A stretch of 64,000 bases of DNA from Dyadobacter koreensis. GTDB taxonomy: Bacteria > Bacteroidota > Bacteroidia > Cytophagales > Spirosomataceae. Location: NCBI RefSeq assembly GCF_900108855.1, contig NZ_FNXY01000004.1:248001-312000 (forward strand). The letters run 5' to 3'. Numbering within the stretch: the stretch's first letter is position 1; every line of letters starts with the position of its first letter. The notes beneath the pieces were generated by a model. It worked only from the letters and a program-made list of their open reading frames with translations. It ran no database searches and was not told where the DNA came from. Below, piece by piece: positions 59,050 to 64,000 of this stretch. A program made the position numbers and the translations under genes.

Positions 59050-60423
59050 CTAAGTATTTAAGGAGACAGGCAGCGTAATTTTAAATTCGGTCCCTTCGCC
59101 AGGTGTCGAAGTTACATCCAGAATTCCTTCGTGCGCCTTGGTGATTATATCGTAACTCATCGAAAGTCCGAGACCCGTTCCCTGCCCGGTAGGTTTTGTT
59201 GTGAAAAACGGTTGGAAAATTTTCGCTTTTACATGTTCAGGCATACCCGTTCCGTTATCCGTGACGCGGATATATAACTTGCCGCCAAATAATTTTGTGA
59301 TGATCTTCACTTCCGGCTTGTAGTTCGCAAAAGCAGGATTATCTTTATTCAATCGCTTCTTTTCTGCGACCGCATAAAATGCATTGGTAAACAGATTTAA
59401 AAAAACTCTTCCCAAATCCTGCGGCATTACCGCTACTTTTCCTATTGTCGGATCAAAGTCTGTGGTAAGCGTTGCATTGAATTCTTTATCCTTTGCACGC
59501 AAACCGTGATAAGCCAAACGCATGTATTCATCCGCCAAAGCATTCACATCCGTCGGCTCTTTCGTCCCGGATGAAGCACGCGAATGCTGCAGCATACCTT
59601 TAACGATCGAATCAGCGCGTTTTCCGTGATGTGTAATTTTCTGTTGGTTCTGGCTTAAATCGCTGATTATACCTGCGATATACTCCTTATCAGCATCTGG
59701 AATTTCCGTTTTATTAATCTCCTCCTCCAGCTCCTGACACAGCTCTACCGAGACCTCTGAGAAGTTGTTCACAAAATTTAAAGGATTCTGAATTTCATGA
59801 GCGATCCCTGCTGTCAACTCTCCGAGCGAAGCCATTTTTTCACTTTGAATAAGTTGATTTTGAGTTGCCTTTAATTCATCCAGCGCCCGTTGGAGCTCGA
59901 TAGTCTGGATCGTCAATTCCTGCGTACGTTCCGCGACCAGATATTCGAGTGAAGTTTTTTTAGCTTCATTCTCCTCGTCCTTGCGTTTTTGTTCCTCTCT
60001 TTCTTTTTCCAGAACCTTCTGCTGCTTCCGAAAGTTAAACCAAAGAGCAAGCATCCATAAAAAAGAAAAACCCTTGGCCAGTTCGAAATAATTCCGATAA
60101 CTTTTGTACTGCGTTGCTGCTACAAGCTCAAAACAATCTCCAAGAAAACTTACTATAACGTACGGATATAAAGATTGTACGGTGCTCCGTATGGATTCAA
60201 AATCCTTTTCTTTGTGAATGACATAAAGAATATAAGCTACTAACGGGTAGGATAGCCACTGTACAAGCTGAGATTTATTAAAAATCCAAAATGCCACAAT
60301 CAAGCCGATGGCGATAGATCGGGCAAGCAGCAGCTTTTTGTCCCACTCTTTATAAACCAGCGCAGTGTTGAGTCGTTGACGGATAAACTGTATTAGAAAA
60401 AAAACTACTAAAAATAAATCCAT
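59050..60423 (-). CDS. Membrane-bound sensor histidine kinase
   Basis: 457 residues. About 4-5 hydrophobic segments in residues 1-130 ([70 protein letters not shown]), then a charged coiled coil (about 133-198; [22 protein letters not shown]). HisKA has His209 in [21 protein letters not shown]. The HATPase has [12 protein letters not shown] (N box), DNGTGMP (G1) and [11 protein letters not shown] (G2). No extracytoplasmic sensor domain is evident, so the input is likely membrane-linked. First gene of the four-gene leftward signalling operon. Confidence 0.92.
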   Translation of the reverse strand: MDLFLVVFFLIQFIRQRLNTALVYKEWDKKLLLARSIAIGLIVAFWIFNKSQLVQWLSYPLVAYILYVIHKEKDFESIRSTVQSLYPYVIVSFLGDCFELVAATQYKSYRNYFELAKGFSFLWMLALWFNFRKQQKVLEKEREEQKRKDEENEAKKTSLEYLVAERTQELTIQTIELQRALDELKATQNQLIQSEKMASLGELTAGIAHEIQNPLNFVNNFSEVSVELCQELEEEINKTEIPDADKEYIAGIISDLSQNQQKITHHGKRADSIVKGMLQHSRASSGTKEPTDVNALADEYMRLAYHGLRAKDKEFNATLTTDFDPTIGKVAVMPQDLGRVFLNLFTNAFYAVAEKKRLNKDNPAFANYKPEVKIITKLFGGKLYIRVTDNGTGMPEHVKAKIFQPFFTTKPTGQGTGLGLSMSYDIITKAHEGILDVTSTPGEGTEFKITLPVSLNT

Positions 60424-60689
60424 ATCTGGAAGGTAATTGAAATAATGGCTAATTGCGTGTTATCAGAACGGCTTTGAACGGTCGTTTTTACAAAAATCTG
60501 ATTCAATTGTGAATCTATAAAGAATGTACGGATTTTTTAATAGAATCCCCGAAATGGTTGTTAAAACAAGCCTTTTTAAAGCATGTTCGACCATAATCAT
60601 AGACTTTGCCGAAAGTTAATTTCACGGGATAAAATAAAACGGCTATCTTTTCGGTCTGATTTAAATCTTTAATTTTTTCTTAAAAACTA

Positions 60690-61676
60690 ATGACTTATTT
60701 AGCTGACCCGGATCGCTACGAGCAGATGACTTACCGTCGGTGTGGCAAAAGCGGACTGAAACTTCCTGCCATTTCATTAGGGTTATGGCATAATTTCGGT
60801 GGTGTTGATGTTTACGAAAACTACCGATCCATATTGACAACCGCCTTTGATCATGGCGTTACACACTTTGATCTCGCCAATAATTACGGTCCGCCGCCGG
60901 GATCTGCGGAAGAAAATTTCGGCCTGATCATGAAAAAGGACCTTGCGGCTTACCGGGACGAATTGATCATTTCTTCCAAAGCAGGGTATCTGATGTGGCC
61001 CGGTCCATATGGAGAATGGGGTTCAAAAAAATATCTGGTTGCGAGTCTGGATCAGAGTCTGAAACGTATGGGACTCGATTATGTCGATATATTTTATCAC
61101 CATCGCCCGGACCCTGATACGCCACTGGAAGAAACGATGGGAGCACTGGATTTGATTGTTCGTCAGGGAAAAGCGCTTTATGTTGGATTATCAAATTACC
61201 AGGCCGGCGAAGCAGATCGAGCAATTGCCATTTTAAAAGACCTTGGGACGCCATGTCTGATTCATCAGCCGAAGTATTCCATGTTCGAACGTTGGGTAGA
61301 AGGCGGATTACTCGATGTATTGGAACGCGAGGGTGTTGGGTGCATTCCATTTTCTCCTCTGGCACAGGGACTTTTGACCGACAAATATTTAAAAGGTATT
61401 CCTGCCGATTCGCGAGCCGCCAAACCGGAAGGTTTTTTGCAGGAAAATCAGGTAACTCCGGAGTTGATTGAAAAAATCAGAAAACTGAACGATATCGCTC
61501 TGGAAAGAGGGCAAACACTGGCACAGATGTCGCTTGCCTGGTTATTAAAGGATCCGAGAATAACCTCCGTACTTATTGGGGCCAGCCGGGTGTCCCAGCT
61601 ACTTGACTCATTGGCTTGCCTTAATAACAAGGACTTCACAAATGATGAACTTGAAAGAATATTAACAATCCTGTAA
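60690..61676 (+). CDS. Aldo/keto reductase, YghZ/Gpr-like
   Basis: 328 residues, TIM barrel AKR. The catalytic tetrad is visible as Asp61 and Tyr66 (FDLANNYG), Lys97 (IISSKAGY) and His137 or His138 (FYHHRPDP). The opening YRRCGKSGLKLPAISLGLWHNFGG and the WPGPYGEWGSKKYL segment match the AKR14/YghZ branch, which reduces L-glyceraldehyde 3-phosphate and methylglyoxal with NADPH. PRITSVLIGASRVSQLLDSL binds the cofactor adenine end. Single gene; a near-consensus -7 box TATCTTTT lies at 60644-60651, about 40 bases before the ATG. Confidence 0.93.
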   Translation: MTYLADPDRYEQMTYRRCGKSGLKLPAISLGLWHNFGGVDVYENYRSILTTAFDHGVTHFDLANNYGPPPGSAEENFGLIMKKDLAAYRDELIISSKAGYLMWPGPYGEWGSKKYLVASLDQSLKRMGLDYVDIFYHHRPDPDTPLEETMGALDLIVRQGKALYVGLSNYQAGEADRAIAILKDLGTPCLIHQPKYSMFERWVEGGLLDVLEREGVGCIPFSPLAQGLLTDKYLKGIPADSRAAKPEGFLQENQVTPELIEKIRKLNDIALERGQTLAQMSLAWLLKDPRITSVLIGASRVSQLLDSLACLNNKDFTNDELERILTIL

Positions 61677-61743
61677 ATTTTCATACAGCCGGCATTTTAA
61701 AAAATGACGGCTTATTTTTTTTCTGATAACTTATCATTGGCAC

Positions 61744-62094
61744 ATGAAAACTTTAATTTTTTCAATCTTACTTTTTACTACTCTACCCTCTTTTTCTCAA
61801 ATTGTTGTTTCCGGTGTCGATATCAATTCAATCGATAGCATAAAAGTATGTACAGTAAAAATAGAAAATATCGACCAGATCTTTGGAGATAAAGATATTT
61901 CGGTTGACTACGGGCAAGTTGAACGAAAGGCAACTAAAAGATTTACAGAAAAACTAACCGGAAAAAGATTGAATTTTAACTCTGTAACCCATGTCATAAA
62001 TTATATGGAAAATAATGGCTGGCTTCATTATAACTCACAAATTCTTGCCACAAAAACAGAAACGATCCACTATTTTCATTTTAGGAAAAAATAA
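61744..62094 (+). CDS. Small exported protein of unknown function
   Basis: 116 residues with a Sec signal peptide (residues 1-19, IFSILLFTTLPSFSQ) and an about 97-residue mature domain (VVSGVDINSIDSIKVCTVKIENIDQIFGDKDISVDYGQ, FNSVTHVINYMENNGWLHYNSQ). I do not recognise the family. The pattern NYMENNGW.....Q, found in several Bacteroidota hypothetical proteins, suggests a small alpha/beta domain. It sits between the aldo/keto reductase and the TetR regulator on the same strand. Confidence 0.65.
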   Translation: MKTLIFSILLFTTLPSFSQIVVSGVDINSIDSIKVCTVKIENIDQIFGDKDISVDYGQVERKATKRFTEKLTGKRLNFNSVTHVINYMENNGWLHYNSQILATKTETIHYFHFRKK

Positions 62095-62113
62095 AATTGA
62101 CAAAAACTTGCAA

Positions 62114-62131
62114 ACATACCAACAAGTATGT
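62114..62131. promoter_or_regulatory. TetR operator before the regulator gene
   Basis: ACATAC-CAACAA-GTATGT is a perfect 6-bp inverted repeat with a 6-bp spacer, 11 bases before the TetR ATG. An almost identical copy lies at 62740-62757. Confidence 0.8.
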
Positions 62132-62142
62132 AGGTTTGCATC

Positions 62143-62724
62143 ATGGACACCCGAGGCGAAATCTTACAGAAAAATTTTGAGGCGATGCGCTTGCATGGTT
62201 TTCAGGGATTGCGCACGGACAAGGTAATTGCGCAAATGGGTATTACCAAAGGTGCATTTTACCATTATTTTAAAGATAAGCTAAACGTTGGTTACGCCAT
62301 TGTTGATGAGCTGATTGCACCGGGCTATAAGCAGGCATGGATAAATCTTGTTCGCGATGACATGCATATTATCGACGCAATCGCTGAAACGCTGAACATG
62401 ATTGCAGGATATTCAACTCAGGAAACGATTCATTTAGGATGTCCGTTAAACAATCTCATTCAGGAAATGTCTCCGCTGGATGAGGGTTTTAATAAACGTC
62501 TTTCGGCAATTCTTGACGATGAGCGGAAATTAATCAAAGCAGCTCTAAAAGCCGGGTTAGAAAATAAAACGATTAAGTCAGAGGTTGATCCGGACGCGCT
62601 CGCTTATTTTATATTAGCCTCTCTGGAAGGAAGTTATACGATCGGAAAATCGTTTAACAGCTATACAAAGTTTAAAAGCTGTATTGCTCAGTTAATTCAA
62701 ATTTTAAATTCTTACAAACAATAA
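62143..62724 (+). CDS. TetR/AcrR family transcriptional regulator
   Basis: 193 residues. The N-terminal HTH (MDTRGEILQKNFEAMRLHGFQGLRTDKVIAQMGITKGAFYHYFKDKLNVGYAIVDEL) is followed by a helical ligand-binding region with HLGCPLNNLIQEMSPLDEGF, typical of the YxaF/LmrA/AcuR-like subgroup. These are usually repressors of an adjacent detoxification or redox gene. Here the operator is present before both this gene and the NmrA-like gene 50 bases downstream, so autorepression and control of that gene are expected. Confidence 0.92.
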   Translation: MDTRGEILQKNFEAMRLHGFQGLRTDKVIAQMGITKGAFYHYFKDKLNVGYAIVDELIAPGYKQAWINLVRDDMHIIDAIAETLNMIAGYSTQETIHLGCPLNNLIQEMSPLDEGFNKRLSAILDDERKLIKAALKAGLENKTIKSEVDPDALAYFILASLEGSYTIGKSFNSYTKFKSCIAQLIQILNSYKQ

Positions 62725-62739
62725 TTTTTTTACCAAAAC

Positions 62740-62757
62740 ACATACCAACCAGTATGT
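62740..62757. promoter_or_regulatory. TetR operator before the NmrA-like gene
   Basis: ACATAC-CAACCA-GTATGT differs from the site at 62114-62131 at one spacer base only (17 of 18 identical). It lies 17 bases before the ATG at 62775. Confidence 0.8.
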
Positions 62758-62774
62758 ATGTAAACTTAAAAACT

Positions 62775-63671
62775 ATGAAATATGTAATCACAGGTGCCAG
62801 CGGGCACACAGGAAAAATAGTGGCGGAAAGGTTATTAGGCGCCGGACATGAGGTAATTACTATCGCCCGGAAAACTAAAAACATCCAGCACTTGGTTGAA
62901 AAAGGAGCAATAGCAGCAATTGGCGATCTGTCAGACGAAACTTTTCTGACAAAAACATTCCATGGTGCGGATGCGGTTTATGCACTTATTCCTCCTATCT
63001 GGGTCATCGATGAGTCATGGAGAGCATTTCAACGTAGAATTGGTACCAATATCACAAATGCCTTAGAAAACGCAGCCATAAAAAATGTCGTGATCCTGAG
63101 CTCGATGGGTTCGCAGCTCGCCCCTTTCGGGGCTGGTCCGGTTAGTGGTCTTGGCGAGTGGGAACAACAGCTCCAAAATGTCAGGAATTTGAACGTTCTT
63201 GCTCTACGCCCAGGTTATTTTATTGAAAATCTTTACGCATATATTCCTCAGATCAAGGGGCTCGGGTCATTTGGAGATGCATTACTGAAAGATCTGAAAA
63301 TTCCATTAACGCATACGCGTGATATTGCCGAAGTAGCAGCCAAGCGTCTGTTGGAATTAAATTTCGAAGGATTTTCAAGAGAATTTATTGGTGGCGCACA
63401 AGATTATACCATGGAAGAAGTAGCGTCAATACTCGGAGAAGCGATCGGCCTGCCAGAACTTCAGTACGTCCAGTATCCGGCAGAGGATGCTAAAAAAGGT
63501 ATGATTGGAGCAGGTGTTCCTCCACAGATTGCGGAGGGCTATATCCAGCTTTTCGATGGTCTGAATTCCGGATCATATCTGGCTGACTTTGTACGGACTG
63601 CTGATAATACAACCAAAACCACTTTGCAGGATTTTGCCGTGGAATTTGCTTTTGCTTATCAAAACAGTTAG
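62775..63671 (+). CDS. NmrA-like NAD(P)-binding oxidoreductase
   Basis: 298 residues. MKYVITGASGHTGKIVAERLLGAGHEV is the N-terminal dinucleotide-binding motif (GASGHTG), IARKTKN the second-strand phosphate-binding basic segment pointing to NADP, and AIGDLSD the third strand. LSSMGSQLAPFGAG, LALRPGYFIENL and EFIGGAQDYTMEEVASILGEAIG follow the NmrA/QorB-like atypical SDR pattern (PF05368/PF13460). It may reduce quinones or sense redox state. An ATG at 62754 would place the start inside the TetR operator; MKYVITGASG at 62775 is the family start. Probable target of the TetR protein encoded upstream. Confidence 0.88.
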   Translation: MKYVITGASGHTGKIVAERLLGAGHEVITIARKTKNIQHLVEKGAIAAIGDLSDETFLTKTFHGADAVYALIPPIWVIDESWRAFQRRIGTNITNALENAAIKNVVILSSMGSQLAPFGAGPVSGLGEWEQQLQNVRNLNVLALRPGYFIENLYAYIPQIKGLGSFGDALLKDLKIPLTHTRDIAEVAAKRLLELNFEGFSREFIGGAQDYTMEEVASILGEAIGLPELQYVQYPAEDAKKGMIGAGVPPQIAEGYIQLFDGLNSGSYLADFVRTADNTTKTTLQDFAVEFAFAYQNS

Positions 63672-64000
63672 AAAAGCGTAATCAGTCAAAAAAAGTACGC
63701 AAAACTGACAATGGTCATTATTTAATAAAGATAACTTTTTGACTTTTGTTACATGTCAAATACCTATCGTATTTGAGGTGAGAAAATATTTATGAAAAAT
63801 CCCTGGCAATTTGCCGGGGATTTTTGTTTGCAGCCTTCTAAAAATTCAATCTTCCCTGCTGATTATATTGACGATAAAAAATAATAAATATAATTCCATA
63901 TTTTTCTATTGATTATCAGAGAATTACAAATTTAATTGAAAAATAAAAGTAAATTCTGACGGAAGCTTTGTAACCTTTTCAAAGGTTCGCAGTTTCCACT
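63672..64000. other. Terminal intergenic region
   Basis: No gene seen beyond the terminator at 63796-63826. A promoter-like stretch (TTTTTGACTTTTG near 63736-63748 and TATTTG near 63770) precedes the hairpin, and AT-rich sequence runs to the window end. Confidence 0.35.
63796..63826 (+). terminator. Rho-independent terminator downstream of the NmrA-like gene
   Basis: AAAATCCCTGGC (63796-63807) and GCCGGGGATTTT (63813-63824), with one T-G pair, form a 12-bp stem with a T-run. It is 124 bases after the stop codon. Confidence 0.85.

Noticed and set aside
53762-60423. Pycsar-type anti-phage system (nucleotide cyclase plus cyclic-nucleotide-binding membrane effector)
   Set aside because: The cyclase is fused to a receiver and encoded with a histidine kinase, its purine residues (Lys217/Thr289) fit ATP, the effector is a large transporter-like protein, and there are no defence or mobile genes nearby. 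Regulatory signalling fits better.
63794-63886. Short ORF beginning MKNPWQF across the final hairpin
   Set aside because: Its codons are the arms of a rho-independent terminator, and no downstream gene would make it a leader peptide.
1-64000. CRISPR arrays, tRNA/rRNA genes, insertion sequences, prophage or integrative elements
   Set aside because: No regularly spaced direct repeats, cloverleaf-like genes, transposase, integrase or phage protein was seen on reading both strands.

Overview
The window looks like a chromosomal segment of a free-living, glycan-using member of the Bacteroidota, most likely Cytophagales of the Dyadobacter/Spirosoma type. Support: type IX secretion C-terminal sorting domains (types A and B), a SusC/SusD pair with its own ECF sigma factor and FecR-like anti-sigma factor, a hybrid two-component regulator with AraC output, a DUF1501/DUF1800 pair, and TAnnTTTG-type -7 promoter elements upstream of several genes. 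The genus is inferred from general likeness, not from a search. I saw no rRNA, tRNA, CRISPR array, insertion sequence, integrase or phage gene.

Layout. 1-2.0 kb: 3' part of a T9SS type B surface protein. 2.0-6.1 kb: DoxX membrane protein, an Rrf2 regulator with its presumed target oxidoreductase (both preceded by the same 25-bp operator), a WYL regulator and an AHSA1-like protein. 6.7-14 kb: OprO/P-type porin, SRPBCC protein, Tex, exported cyclophilin, Crp-like regulator, small membrane proteins. 14.1-18.4 kb: leftward DUF1501-DUF1800-T9SS operon. 18.9-23.2 kb: luciferase-like oxidoreductase, WYL regulator, a truncated DinB-like gene, DUF3861 protein, an unrecognised lipoprotein, FMN reductase. 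23.3-33 kb: Dyp peroxidase, oligopeptidase B, collagen-like lipoprotein, polA, threonine synthase, LysR regulator.

33.1-39.4 kb is a fructose-type sugar module: hybrid sensor-regulator, MFS sugar importer and PfkB fructokinase, bracketed by two paralogous cysteine-rich lipoproteins. 39.6-43.3 kb holds a PA14/DUF1080-like exported protein and a beta-propeller-cupredoxin fusion. 43.5-53.2 kb is a full SusC/D uptake locus (sigma, FecR, SusC, SusD) followed by an exported RraA-like protein and a Tat-type enolase-superfamily dehydratase, probably for an acidic or oxidised sugar.

53.8-60.4 kb is the most unusual part. A four-gene leftward operon (histidine kinase, response regulator, response regulator fused to a class III adenylate cyclase, HD phosphohydrolase) converges, with a 4-base overlap, on a 1083-residue transporter-like membrane protein that carries HEAT-type repeats and a canonical cyclic-nucleotide-binding domain. 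Read together they form a possible self-contained phosphorelay to cAMP to membrane-effector circuit. 60.7-63.7 kb: aldo/keto reductase, a small exported protein, and a TetR regulator plus NmrA-like oxidoreductase that share an 18-bp operator.
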